Assembly (NCBI GenBank): GCA_951799425.1
Contig: OX637405.1
Location: 31,293,635 to 31,357,634, forward strand
From: Ilex aquifolium
Taxonomy: Eukaryota; Streptophyta; Magnoliopsida; Aquifoliales; Aquifoliaceae
DNA length: 64,000 nucleotides
Reading direction: 5' to 3'
Below are positions 9,347 to 21,352 of the stretch, in pieces. The notes under the pieces were generated by a model. That model saw only the letters and a list, made by a program, of their open reading frames with translations. It was not told where the DNA came from and did no database searches. The position numbers and the translations under genes were made by a program. Each line of letters begins with the position of its first letter. The stretch's first letter is position 1.

Positions 9347-10888
9347 CTATTCCCCTGCGATGTAGCGGCGCAAATGGCCTCTCTGAATTAGGTATTCGAT
9401 CTTCTTCTTCAACTGGATGCAATCGTTTGTTTCGTGGCCTGTGTCTTTGTGATAATCGCAGTATTTGGTGGCATCCCGCCTGCTTGGATCAGACTTCATC
9501 CGGGGAGGCCACCGGACGAACCTCTCGTTCTGCACCTCGTGAAGGACCTGGGCTATCGAGGTGACGAGGGGTGGGAGCCGTGCTGGCACATACCGCTGTT
9601 GCAGTTCCTGGGGGGGCGGTCCCAGGCGATCTCGAACGTTCCCCCTCCTCTTGGGAGAAGGCTCTCGCTCTCTTCTTGGGGAGCGGTCTCTCCTCGGAGA
9701 TCGGTCTCGCCTTTTCTCCTTTTTTGGACTGTGATCCCTCTTCTTCTTTTCTCCGTCTATGATCGTCGTGCTTCCCTTCAGGCGCAGGGCCTCCTCGCCG
9801 TTTATGTACTTCTCGGCTTTCGCCAATACCTCGGCCATGGTGGCTTGAGGATTCTTCACGATCGAAAAGAGGAGATCCTTGAACTGAACCCCGAGTCCGG
9901 ACATGAAGGTGGTCAGCGCGAACTTGTCGTCCACGCTTTCTACCTTCAAACACTCTTGGTTGAAGCGCTGTACGTAACTCCGGAGGGACTCGTTGGGCCC
10001 CTGCTTGACGCTCAGCAAATGATAGGACGACTTCCTATAGGTTCTTGCCCTGATGAAGTGGGACACGAACTGTATGGATAGTTCTCGGAAGGACGAGATC
10101 GACGCTGGTCGTATCTGGTTAAACCAGGCTATAGTCGACCCTTTAAGGGTGATTGCGAAAGCTCGGCAGCGGATAGGGTCTGGATATCCTTGGAGTTCCA
10201 TTTGATTTTTGTACAAGTTTAGATGATCGACGGGGTCTTTGGTGCCGTCAAATGCCTCTATCGAAGGGGTCCGGAACTTCTGGGGGAGGGGGAAGTGGAG
10301 GACCTCTGGAGTGAATGGTGATTCCGTTTGCTGAACCAAGGCGTCCATGGTGTCGGGGGTTCGCCCCTTAACCACTTTCTTCATATTGCCTAGTTCTCGT
10401 TGGAGCTCACGGATTTCTTGCTCCCAGGCATGGTCATTCGCGTTCTGGGGGTAGGGCCTATCTTCTTGGTAGGCGGCCCTAGCCCTACTGTGAGCTTCAT
10501 CGTCGAGTTCTTCGGGGAGTTTTCTCCGGTGGTTTTCGCCAGAATGGCTGCGCTCATGGAGCTCAGTCACCCCGTTGGGCGGGGCTTGGCGCTCTTGGAG
10601 TGGGGGAGCGACGTCGTGCTCTTCTTGGAGGGGAGGAGGCTCTTGTCGAGCCGGGGGAAATCGGGGAAGGGGGAGCTGATGAGACTGTATCCAATCCATC
10701 AGCTCCTGGTTCTGTTTCATCAGTTGTATTGTAGTCCTATGGTAAGTTTCCAGTTCGTTTAGCGGAGGGATGTTCGTCGCTGGGGGATGACCCTCAACGT
10801 CCTCCATGTGCGCCGGAAATATCTCCGGCAAGTTTTGGTGGTCTTGGGGATTGGCAGGAGCTTTACTCATATTCCGAGTAGAGACCAT
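9347..10888 (-). CDS. Retrotransposon Gag
   Basis: The product is 513 aa from the ATG at 10888, about 40 bp after the primer binding site. The first ~220 residues are Pro/Gln/Glu-rich with a short coiled region. The retrotransposon gag domain follows at about residues 235-345 (GSTIAWFNQI, SSFRELSIQF, LSVKQGPNESLRSYVQRFN). A very basic Arg/Lys/Ser/Pro segment comes next. Near residue 483 there is a zinc knuckle variant CDYHKDTGHETNDC (C-X2-H-X4-H-X4-C), as seen in Tat-lineage Gag. Gag ends at a TAG (9347-9349), beyond which the same frame continues into protease. In most relatives gag and pol are one ORF, so this TAG is either a nonsense mutation or, less likely, a readthrough signal. Confidence 0.88.
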   Translation of the reverse strand: MVSTRNMSKAPANPQDHQNLPEIFPAHMEDVEGHPPATNIPPLNELETYHRTTIQLMKQNQELMDWIQSHQLPLPRFPPARQEPPPLQEEHDVAPPLQERQAPPNGVTELHERSHSGENHRRKLPEELDDEAHSRARAAYQEDRPYPQNANDHAWEQEIRELQRELGNMKKVVKGRTPDTMDALVQQTESPFTPEVLHFPLPQKFRTPSIEAFDGTKDPVDHLNLYKNQMELQGYPDPIRCRAFAITLKGSTIAWFNQIRPASISSFRELSIQFVSHFIRARTYRKSSYHLLSVKQGPNESLRSYVQRFNQECLKVESVDDKFALTTFMSGLGVQFKDLLFSIVKNPQATMAEVLAKAEKYINGEEALRLKGSTTIIDGEKKKRDHSPKKEKRRDRSPRRDRSPRREREPSPKRRGNVRDRLGPPPQELQQRYVPARLPPLVTSIAQVLHEVQNERFVRWPPRMKSDPSRRDATKYCDYHKDTGHETNDCIQLKKKIEYLIQRGHLRRYIAGE

Positions 10889-10925
10889 CAAGTATATAAG
10901 ATTCTCAGGAGAACGATGAAAATCG

Positions 10926-10944
10926 TTCCCACAGACGGCGCCAA
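10926..10944 (-). other. Primer binding site
   Basis: On the minus strand, one base after the LTR end, the sequence reads TTGGCGCCGTCTGTGGGAA. The first part is complementary to the GGCGCCA 3' end of some plant tRNAs such as tRNA-Asp and tRNA-Lys. I cannot assign the primer tRNA with certainty. The position next to the LTR fixes the orientation of the element. Confidence 0.8.
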
Positions 10945-10945
10945 C

Positions 10946-11642
10946 TGATGAGTCCCCGGAATGAATCTCCCAGGCCCGGGTTGATTTGGCCCTTCTTGGG
11001 TTTTATGAAATGGGTTTTAGGGACGTTAAGGTTAGGCAATGATAAACAAGCAAATATAAGTGGTTCACCCTCGTCGAAGGACTAGGGCTACGTCCACTGT
11101 AATGGAGGCTCTTGCTCCGTGATTGTGTATATTGATTTCGACTGATTACAAGGTAATTACAGGTGCAAAGCCATGAACAACGTTTCTCTGTTGAGATTGC
11201 CCTAGGGTTCTTGGCGAAAAACCAGCTAGGAAGCGAAGGAGAAGGTTCGAGAGATTCGATCGATCTTCCCTCCTCTTACTATTCTATTTATATGGTGTCT
11301 CTGTCTAGGGTTTTTTGCTCCTGTTCTTCCGTCTCTTGATCTTGTGGGGACCGTTCGTCCTTTCGAGCCACTCTGACCGCCGGCGATTCTGTGCCCACGA
11401 TTGCCTGGGTTCGTTCGGCACCATCTCTCTGTTTTTGCAGGGAGTAACTCTGAGAAATCAGAGCCGGTTTTCCTTGTCCTTGGAGCGCGTGGTGCAACAG
11501 GCTCCAACTTGGGCCGTGGGCTGAGAATCGAACTTGGGCCGATTGGGACCATTTCCTTTTGGGCTTCGGAGTCCTTGTTCAGTCTGGAGGTCTTTGGGCT
11601 CGGTCGTAATGGCAACCCAGGCCCAAAAACCTATCCTCATCA
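10946..11642 (-). repeat. 5' LTR (697 bp) of the Tat element
   Basis: The LTR is bounded by TGATGAG and CTCATCA, a 7-bp inverted repeat with the standard TG...CA ends. On the minus strand a TATA box (TATAAATAG) lies at 11284-11292, followed by the R/U5 part. A U5 block with CTCCATTACAG, GTGGACGTAGCC and GTGAACCACTTATAT resembles the corresponding block of the solo LTR at 29914-30631. The partner LTR is outside the window, so insertion age cannot be estimated. Confidence 0.9.
11284..11292 (-). promoter_or_regulatory. TATA box of the LTR promoter
   Basis: TATAAATAG on the minus strand inside the LTR, about 340 bp before the LTR's gag-proximal end. This is the likely core promoter for the genomic RNA. 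Confidence 0.6.
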
Positions 11643-14600
11643 ATAGGTATAGTTTTATATATTAGGAGAATATGTGGGTGTGTTTCATAAATATAACATT
11701 AGATTGGGAGAACACTTTTTGTCTCCTAGTCCTGACTTTTCATTCATCTCTTCAGAATTCCTTCTTTTCTTTCTTTGGCCCCTGATATCGTTCCTGTTGT
11801 GAATTGGAAGTTCCTCTCTTCAACTGAGTTTTGCTCTCTTTAGTGTACCTCTGTTCCCTTTTTATGTTTTCCTTGTCTTCAATCGTCCATTTTTTTGTTA
11901 TCAATTTGATCATTATTTAACCAGTCGATTGTGAAAAATGCTGAGAGTTTAGAAAATTTTATGAGAGCTATCGTGCAAGAGGTAACTCATACACAATTTC
12001 TTTGATTTCAAAAATTTTTGTATTTTTTGGCACGACGATAAGGACTTCTACACATTTGGTTTTTTTTACCCATTTCATTTTTTACTTAACAGTGGATGAT
12101 AGAACTGCAATTATCTATATTTGAATTGAACAATGACGATTCAAACAGTTGATTTTTTATCTCTTCGAAATATTAGTTATAGTGTTGATTTCTTTGGATA
12201 TTAGACGATGGTGAAGATATAAAGGAGTTTGGTTTTACTGAATGAACTTATCGATAATTTTGGTGTGTAGCAGTCATTTGTTTGTGAATTATAGATATGG
12301 ATGAAGTTTGTGTTATTACGATTCAGAAGTAGTCAGTCCCTTTTTGTTATTTTTAGATGTTGTAATTAAAACTGGGGTTTGAATTTTTTATATTTAATTG
12401 GATTGCTCTATATATAATTTGGTTGTTAAACATTATATTTTGGATTAAGTTATTTTGATTAATTGGACTTGAAGAATTTGATTATTATAGCTCAGATTGT
12501 TCTTATATCTTAGTTCGACTTAATAGAATTGTAATCGAATTAATTTTTCTAAATTACTGCTATTAAAATTTTTCCATTTATTTTATTACTTATGATTTTC
12601 TTGTAATTTATTTGTTAAAAACACAATGATGAGTATTGAGTTAGGGTCTAACTATTGAATTGATTTTTGAATTAGCTAGAATAATTTTTTTTTTAAATAT
12701 TTAAAATTATTAAGGAATTTTATGTTGCCCTCACCGAAGAAATGGTCTGGCTCCGCCCTGAGCGGAGATTTTGTTTCCAATCAGTTTTAGACACGTTATC
12801 ATGAAAGTATGCGTGTTCTACATTCGGACACATTTTACTTTATGTTTTTCGTGAACCACACGGCACATTGGGTATTGAATAATCTGATGCGACCTTCCCA
12901 GTGCAGAACAATTGGTCCCCTCTATTCTAAAAACTTAATCTATTAAACGTAGTATAATTTTAATATTTATACTTTAGGTCTAATAAATAATTTTTTTTTA
13001 ATTATCAAGGTAACGGTGAGATTTAAATATAAAACATTCGGCTTTGATACCATCTACTCTAATAATTTAAGATTAATATTATTTGGATCTAAATATTTGA
13101 CTTAATTTGCTAATATAATGATGTGGTTTCATTAAAACTATTAGATCAATATCAAGTTCTAATGTTTGATAGAGTTTACAGTCAATCCAAATGTAATAAT
13201 GGATTAATTCAGTAAATTAGGTTAGTAAACTAAGTCTCAATAACATTACTCATAATTTAAGGGTTCGTTGATAGGGGGATGAAAAATAGGAAGAATGAAA
13301 AAAGTATGAGGGATATATTTTCTATCCTTAGAGGAAAAATATTATTTTCTCTCCTTTTTATTTGGTACTATAGATGTAAAGTTAGATGGATTAATTTTTT
13401 CTTTGTTTGGTATCAAAAGAAAAATGAAAAGAAATAAAACACATTCAAAATTAATTTATCAATTTACCCTCACATGTATATATCTATATATAAATATATG
13501 AACACTTTAGTTAAATAAATTTAAATAATATTTTTTATAAAAAATATGAATTATATGTATAATTAAATTAAATAATAAATTAGGTGTTGAATAATTAATA
13601 TGTATTTTAATTATTATTAAATTTAATTGTTAGTTTATTTTATAAGTCTTTAAATACTTAATCTATAATTTATTTACGTATCTCGTCAACCCTTTTAAGT
13701 ATTACACATTTAATTATATTATAAAATTATTAATTTATATTTTATTAAATAAATTGATTAGATCATTTATAATATTATTATATTATCGCATACTAAAAAA
13801 TAAAATATAACACATATTTGACCGTGAAATTCAATCTGATAACTATATGTGTATAATAATTTAACATGTATAGGACTTTACTTCTTCATATAGGTATAGA
13901 AGATTATATTTAATTGTACTATTAATAAATGAGTTCAAAAGAATTTAAAAGTTTTTATAAAAGAGTTGAAAACAAGTTGAAAGTCAAATAAGAATAAAAT
14001 AAAATAAAATAAAATAAAAATTAGATAAAAATAAATAGGTGACTATAATTAATTTTATTATAATAATTAAAAATAAAATAAGAAATTAATTTTTTTTTAC
14101 AGATTCTGACATTTATATATAGACTAGTTGTTGCACACGTACGTTGTACGTGAATTACTTTGATTTATAATTTTAGTTTTTATTTATTTTTTTGTCCATA
14201 TTATCACTAAAATGATGATTCGCGTGTGTAGATCTTACCAATGTGTCAAATTGATCTTGATCTCTTCATGAATAGATCGGTTCATTTGCAAGTTTATGTG
14301 TAATAAATTTCTAAGGAGAAAAAAGATGAAAACCATTAAAAACTTGTGACAATCAAGTTCAAGTATTATATTTGGTATACCGTAATCCTTTTTTGGTAGT
14401 AACATTGTCCTAAGACATCCCAAGGATTTAACTTACAATGCTTGCAGAGGACATCATGCAAAAAATATCCCATGCAAGTGTTGATTATGTCATATCAATT
14501 GTTTAGTTCTTTAGGCATCTAATTACGTAAACTTATTTCAGAACTACATATCTCTAAATTGTTGGCTTATAAAGACATATTCTAAAATGGTTTATAAAGA

Positions 14601-17600
14601 CATATTCTAAAATGGTGCATGGGTTTTCAGCGTCATCATCATTATTTTAGTAACACCATTGGTAACCTATTTAACCCCTCAGTCGAACAAAAATTAAAAA
14701 ATTACAAATTTAAAGAATATATTCAGAGAAACATGATACTTCAATATCATATGAGCCATTACGTTCCTATCGTGTCTTAAAGGATATGCAATCCAACTAC
14801 TCTATATTCTATTTGCTCTAGGGAGAATGAAGAAGAGAAGAATAAGTAAAAGCTTAAATATGAGTTCTTTTTGCAAACAATTCTTGTCAATTCACTTGTA
14901 TCCTTTCAACACTCCCAATTACCAAAGCTAGCACGTTCTCACGTATTTGGTGGTTGTATCCACAAACTTCACTGTAATTGTCAAGGACGTAGCACTATGA
15001 ATATTTTCGACATATACATCTTCGGGATCAACCATCAATCCATGCCTACTTGAAACCGAGTCAAGCAGCAATTACATCCAACAGAAGATACAGAAAACAA
15101 AAACAAAAAAGAAAAACACATGAGAGTAGAAGGAAAAAAAATCATACTTGATCCATACTTCGGATTGGTAATTCAACCATGCCATGCCCGAGTATGCATG
15201 ATGAATTCTACTGTGAGACTATCAACATTTAGATTGGTAGCCCCTAAAGCTATCATAATAAGCTGATCCCCTTTTCTTGATACTATCGAATCATGTTTCT
15301 TCAAAGATAATGGTAGTTGCCCCCTATTGAAGTCATTCTTTTACTCAAATACTGATGCTAGTCATTGCTAGACAACTGTTATAGGTTTGTAGTGTTATTC
15401 TTAGAGGACAGTATCAAGTATTACAATGGGGAGCCCATCATTTAAATAATGTTATTGATTGTGAAATAGAAGAAGAAAATTCAGCAAGGAATAGTATGTA
15501 GAATGAGAACTGAAGAGAAAATGAAACGAAGGGTCCCTTACCACTTGGTCAGTTTCATATCCTTGGTTAATGGGCTTAATGAAATATGACAATTAAGAAA
15601 GAAAACAAATGGATAGTGAAACTTTAATGCTATTATGAGTAATAAAAGTGATTGAGTAACAAAAATGACTTTATTGAATTGTTGAAGGGTAAAAAAAGAA
15701 ATTAAAAGTTTTTCTCAGTACTTTTATTAGTAGTATAAAATAGATATATAAATGGGTGGATATGTTGATAACACACCGCCCACTAAAGGACCTGCCACCC
15801 GATCCACTGTGAATCTCCACCACATAAAAAAAATTTAGAAATAATAGATGTTTTACTCTACTATAGCTTTTCATTGCAAATTGGACCATTGATGATGATG
15901 ACACGAACTAGTGTTGATCGGCGGTAAGACACCCATTGACGGCGGTAATGGTGAATGCTTTTAAAGGGTATAACTGTAAAATCATAATTTTTTAACTCAT
16001 CTCCCTGTCTTTCCCTTCATTTTTTGCCCAAAATTGGGGGAAAAATATTTAGTGGGCGGAAGGGATGAGAAATCCACCCCTTTCCTTTCCATCTCATTTT
16101 CCTTTTAAACTAAATAGCAGAATATCTTTCTATCCACCAAATTTTTCACTCTCTTTTTTTTATCCAAAAAAATAAGTTATAAAGGTGTAATTTCAATATT
16201 TATATTTCAATAAAAATAATATTGATCTTATGAAATCATGTGTATGAGGCTTGTAGGCTTACACTACGAAGCAAACTTGAAGTTGAAATTGACCTATTTA
16301 GTGGTGGAACCAAGATTAAGACACCACACTCACTCTATATTCCGACACCACACTACTACTACTATTATAATAGTTTGAAGGAAAAACATGGAGGAAAAGG
16401 AAAACGTGGTGATGGCATGAGCATAAGTTGACACCAGGGAAAAGGCATTAGCCATTTCCCCAATTTATTTATGCTTTTTGGCATACCACTGAGTCCATTT
16501 TGTGGCATTGCTTGCCTGTAAAGTGTTTTTATTTTTTCAATTATCAGTGTTGATGTCAGTTTATGCGTATTTTAATTAATTTTCTCTTAAGTTTGGTCAA
16601 AAACAGATTATCAAAGTCAGGATTAGGATATTCACGAGGGATAAATCTTTCATGGTATGGCTCCAAAAGGATGTGAAGATTCGAATTCAAGATGCCTGAT
16701 TTTATAGTTCATCTTTATTACCACTTAGATTATCCCTTAGAGTCTAAAATATTTTTATAAAGTTTGGTAGATTACATAGATACCACTTACATCTTAGTTT
16801 AATTATACCACCAATACCTAACATTTTCAAAAATAGAAGTTTATAATGAGATTTAGTATGTTTACCCACACCCAAAAACATAATTTGATTAGGGTTTACA
16901 AAAATTAATTAAAACCATGTGTGCGAGTGGAGGGTGAGGGAGCAGTGACACCAGCCTCCCTCGCACACGCCCAAGACTCCATGGTAGGTTCTCGATCTCA
17001 TGATATAGGGCCCATATTGTGCCTTATTATCATATTGTGATAACAAGTGTTAATAATGGTATAAATTATTAAAACTATTTGATTTTGTAGGGTAATGTAA
17101 ACGTGTGACATTTAGTTTCTGAAGACAGGTTCATCGTAGTGTTATAGGAATCATATTCATGTTTGGAAGAATAGGATTAAGAGTCCACATTCACTTTCGA
17201 TTCCAAACTTTCGAAGGATGTTTCCCATACTTTAGAAATTTAAAATTTTCACCACTTTTTCTTTGCTTATTCTAACAATATAGTGTTGTTTGTTATAAGA
17301 GGAATCAACACCAAACTTTCTATTGTACAAGAGTCTTATTGAACGTTGTTTTTTTTTTTTTGGGGGGGGGGAGAGAGAGAGAGAGAGAGAATTGACTTGG
17401 GTGTATATCAACAACCAATAGATGTCGTGATAAGATACATTGTGTAGGAATATGCCTGTTAACATTTAATCTATACACCTTTTGGGTGATAAATGAAACC
17501 TTCAAAAGTCATGTTCCTTGGGCATTTTCCAATTGTATCGACCCACCATAGGTACCCCGGTTTGGGTCGATGACCCAACCGATATTGAACTCGAGGGCAT

Positions 17601-17764
17601 TGGACTTTTAATGTTTCAGCAGTGCCTGTGGCACTTGGAATTGCCTTTCCAACTATTACCCCCAATCAGTTTCTAAGAAGTATTGATATATATATACAGA
17701 ACTTGCCAATATGGGTGCACAAGAGCTTATCGTTACATTTCAAACGAAATAAATTGTGTCAACT
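11643..17764. other. AT-rich intergenic region without a recognised gene
   Basis: No open frame here has recognisable domains, and frames longer than about 60 codons are scattered and unrelated. The stretch contains one copy of an AT-rich dispersed repeat (about 13480-14160) and poly-A/T tracts. A composite T13-G10-(GA)n microsatellite lies at about 17349-17391. A segment at 14235-15430 looks like decayed sequence, but I cannot assign it to any family. The last ~60 bp before 17764 would be the 3' untranslated region of the antiporter gene. Confidence 0.6.
13480..14160. repeat. AT-rich dispersed repeat, copy A
   Basis: This stretch aligns by eye with 28480-29230 in the same orientation. Shared landmarks include ATTATATGTATAATTAAATT, TATTAATAAATGAGTTCAAA and an end resembling ACAGATTCTGACATTT. 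Copy A is followed by a CACACGTACGTTGTACGTG motif, and copy B begins with a related ATGACGTGCGTTATATGTG. The class is unknown; no terminal inverted repeat or target duplication was recognised. Confidence 0.6.
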
Positions 17765-20747
17765 TTAAACTTTCCACTTTTCAGAATCCACAGGATGAGA
17801 AGCAACAATTGAACTAGAATGGGTCGGGTCTGTGTCTGAGTCTATATGGCTTTGAAGCATATCTTCTGCTAGTAAGGCTTGTTGTTGCACCACCAAAACT
17901 GCTGCATTGCCCTTAAGATCAGAAGATGAAAGTATGTCTCCAATGATTCCCAATTCCACAATCTCACTCCATGCAGCAAGTCCGGACATGATTGGCAATT
18001 CAGCGTCGTGCCTTCTTCCCACCAACACAATATCATAACTATTGTTGTTCAACGATTGAAGCACCCGAGTTGTCCCAGATCCTTCTGTCACACCTTCTTC
18101 CTTATATACAACGCGGTTGTTGTCCATTGTATCATCTTTAAATTTATTCACAGCATTAAAATCGAGCTCCCTGTCTGAATTTATGTCATTAGTATCTTTA
18201 TTGAGAGCAGTTATTCGAATGACTGTAAGCCTAATGCCAGGGTGCTCAGCCATCCGAGCCCCATACACAAGTGTCTCACGATCATCAGGTCCTCCGATGA
18301 AGATTACACAAACATGGAAGGTAAACCATGATCTGTGTCTGGCTTTAGAGTTCTCAACAATCCTTTGATCCACTAGGATCCCAACTGAACATGGAGCATT
18401 TTCAAGTACACTTTTGTTCACTGCCCTTATTGAATGGCCATTTGCTTTGTGAAAAGGAATGATGACTAGGGATATGCTCTTTTCTAGTGCCACTGCACAT
18501 ATATCCGAATAGATGGTATCATAAGGCGCGATGGAGGTGAAGCACTGTAAATTGACTAACCCTTCATTACGTTCTTCATACTGACGGAAGGCTCTGATGA
18601 TCCGATGGCTTCTTGTAGACTTACTAGAAGGATTTCTGTTCAACTTGTGAGTGATAAATAGAGGCATGGCCCGGCCAACAAGCTCCACCAGGTCTAAAAC
18701 ATAGACTCCAATGGGGCTTTCTCTGCTTGGATTGGAGGCTTCAAGGATGTTGATAATAATTGGGACATTATCTTCTTGAAAAATACATGCCAGAATTCGA
18801 AACTCAGCATTAGGCCTATTTTCTTGAATCGTACGCCTTTTGTAGGTAACATGTCTTCTTGAATTGTTATAGAGGGATCGAAACAACAGTGTAACAACAG
18901 CTGCATTTAAAATTGCCATGATGACCATTATACCTAAGGTCTCTTCAGTAAGCAACTGCATGGTATTTGAACAAGATAATCTAAATAAGTAACTCAAGAG
19001 TAATTAGAGAATCAGGAAATTCTACATTATATGAAATCTGTGTGATCTTTATGAATGGAAAATATCACTATGATAGTTGAGAAAAATATGAAGAACAAGA
19101 GTAACTGCTCTGCTGCCATAAGTAAATGAAAATGAATTGATCTTGAAGAGCACCTCTTTTTGTCTTGATTGGCTAAAAAATTGAATATCTAATAACCCTT
19201 GGCAAGTCAAGAGGAGGCTGACCAACAAAGCATCCATGAGATGCATATTCCAATAGAGTGAAGCCACCATACACCCAATAATTTTCCCTAACAATGCAAG
19301 CGCAATAAAAAGCTCCACGATTCCAAAAGTTCTAAGTGTTATATGTTTGACATCAACCTTCTGGCCAACATTTGCGAAGAAAGATGGCAAGAGCACTGCT
19401 GAGACAAAGGACTCAAGCTTGTCCACCAATCCTGAAGCCAATGGCGAACCATCAGGCACTGTCAAGCCCAGTACAATGGATGCAAAGATAGGATGAACTC
19501 CTGTCACTTGGCTAAAAAGGGCAATTCCAAAAACCACAAGTGTGACTCCACAAACATATGATTCCTTTAAGGATTTCCCTTCTGGGGTATGTCTGATTAT
19601 CCAGTACATGAAAGGGCGGATGGCAAATAAAATGACAATTAGCATGAATAATCTGCTAGCTGGTGCAGCTAGAACCACAATTGTTCTACCTTGTTGGGCT
19701 TCAAGAGTGATTCTATATACAAGCAAGTATATCCAGCTGCACAGGCCACTGATCATTGAAGAAGAGAGAGCAACACGGCCTAGTTCAGAATTGACAAGCT
19801 TCAAGTCCTTGAGGATGCAAAAAGCAGCATGGTAATTAATCATGGATTCATGAAATCCTACCAGGGCTATTGAATCATGAAGCTTCTTGTCCATTGTAAT
19901 GGTTGCCCTTAATATCTTGGCTGTAATTTCTGTAATGATCACTGGAAGTAGGAAAGATGTGAAGCCTATTGCGATTGCTAGTCCTCCTGCTTTTCTAACT
20001 ATGTACACATCTGTTCGTACTCCAATCAAGAAGGTGAAGAGTATGATACCCACCATTTCATAGACGTCGAGCACCATCATACCTTTAGGTGGGAACAAGG
20101 TTTCTCTGAATGCTTTGTTGCGTCCAAGAACCGAAGGGCCTAAGATGATTCCACTCTGGTGGACACAACCAAAATCATTAGCATCAATGTTACATATATA
20201 TAATTATATATATATAGAGAGAGAGAGAGAGATGAAACCACTCCACAGCTTGGTTTCAATTTTTGTTCATTGCAATTGTCTAACTCCTTTGTTAATCATC
20301 AAAGTGGACGCTCTACCAAACATATTTTCAAACACCACATTGTAGTTGATTAAACCATATTTCAGGGAATTGCAATTAAACAAGTGATCCATCAAGTCAT
20401 TGGGGCATGTGGAAAAGTTGGATTCCTGCTAGATGAAGGATTGTCCCAATCAATAATGCTACTCGTATCTTAAGAGAAGTAATAACAAGACAATAACTTA
20501 CAAGAATGTCTGCAACATATTTAGGCTGCTTGAGAGGCTTGAGGATGAAATGCAAGACTCCTGAGAAGAAAGTAACTAAACCAAGCTGTAGCAGGAGAAG
20601 TGGCAAAGCAAACTGAGTGATATGGTCATTTATAAATACACCATTGTAAATCGCATTTGCTTCAAAAACGTTGCAATATTCAGGTCCCTGAAGGTCCTTC
20701 CCAGAAGAAGCATCATTTACAGCTGGCAGCGACATTGAATTTTTCAT
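17765..20747 (-). CDS. CHX-type cation/H+ antiporter-like protein
   Basis: Three exons, 20747-20502, 20155-19154 and 18955-17765, join in phase 0 with GT-AG introns to give 812 aa, the normal CHX length. The first ~430 residues form a hydrophobic multi-pass transporter domain of the CPA2 Na+/H+ exchanger family. It includes SGIILGPSVLGR, FPPKGMMVLDVYEMVG and GVHPIFASIVLGL. The soluble tail carries CHX hallmarks such as RRTIQENRPNAEFRILAC and VYVLDLVELVGRAMPL, and ends with DTDPTHSS...SEKWKV. Family members move K+ or Na+ against H+ at endomembranes or the plasma membrane. Oddly, the usual S-x-T-x-F-P block reads ESMINYHAA, and the conserved Asp after the SSA-x-I/V-x motif is Gly219 (SSSMISGL). 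The membrane Lys region (GQKVDV) is kept. Transport activity is therefore doubtful. Confidence 0.9.
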
Positions 20748-21352
20748 CTTCTGTTCTCGTTACCGAAGATGATGAAGGAAGAGAAAGGAAGAAAGACAGA
20801 GGGATAAGAATAAAAGTCTATTGGCAGTTGACAGTTTTGTTCCATGAACAAATTAAGGAGACAAATATGTGGTTGTCCAAGTTTAGTATAGCAAATTTTC
20901 AGCTAATTATGGAGGTTTTGAAGTTTGACCATTATTATTATGTGGCTTGCATAGGAATACTATTGTTGTGAAACATCCCATGCAAGTAGGAAAACCAGTT
21001 AGACTTATCGATTGATCCTATAAGATGTTGACCCCATTATTCCAAACAGAATGAGGTTGTTCAGAGTTTCTAATTGAGGGAGAACCAAAAACATTAATAA
21101 AAAATTTATCATGTCACATAATAATTAAAAAAAAAAAAGATTAGGGTCATTTATGAATTTTAATAATTTTAATGGGGCCAATTTATTATGTGAGATAGAA
21201 TCGTGTTGTTTTCGCACTTTGACGTACATAGTCAATTCAAAAGTCCATCGGGTAAAAAACATATGAATACTAATCACTGTGCGCACATACATAGTAAATT
21301 CAAAAGTAATTTTTCATTAAAGTTTGAAGAGATACATTAGTTTTCAAGGTAT
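20748..21352. other. Spacer between antiporter and PP2C genes
   Basis: About 600 bp of AT-rich sequence that must contain the antiporter promoter and the 3' end of the PP2C transcript, both on the minus strand. No repeat or further gene was recognised. Confidence 0.5.

Larger units (their letters stand above)
1..11642 (-). mobile_element. Ty3/gypsy Tat-lineage LTR retrotransposon, left end beyond window
   Basis: Read on the minus strand, the order is 5' LTR (10946-11642), primer binding site, gag, protease, reverse transcriptase, two RNase H segments and integrase. A tandem-repeat spacer and a cluster of antisense genes (1-4599) follow. A second RNase H domain after the RT-RNase H, and extra antisense ORFs between pol and the 3' LTR, are known traits of the plant Tat lineage. 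No second copy of the LTR was found between 1 and 5300, so the 3' LTR must lie to the left and the element exceeds 11.6 kb. The base after the LTR begins ATAGG, the expected 5-bp target duplication, which cannot be confirmed without the other end. The copy is probably non-autonomous now because its polyprotein frame has three stops. Confidence 0.92.

Noticed and set aside
5847-10762. Several plus-strand open frames across the gag-pol region (for example 8298-8681, 9434-10081, 10400-10762)
   Set aside because: They are reverse-frame shadows of a strongly biased coding sequence; the minus strand carries all the recognisable gag, protease, RT, RNase H and integrase motifs.
14235-15430. Decayed gene suggested by short minus-strand open stretches
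   Set aside because: Translations in all frames gave no family I recognise and are broken by many stops.
13261-16160. Possible 2.9-kb inverted-repeat transposon, from GGGTTCGTTGATAGGGGG to a CCACCCC/TTCC-rich right end
   Set aside because: The two ends share only weak purine-rich similarity in opposite orientation, with no target duplication; not enough support.
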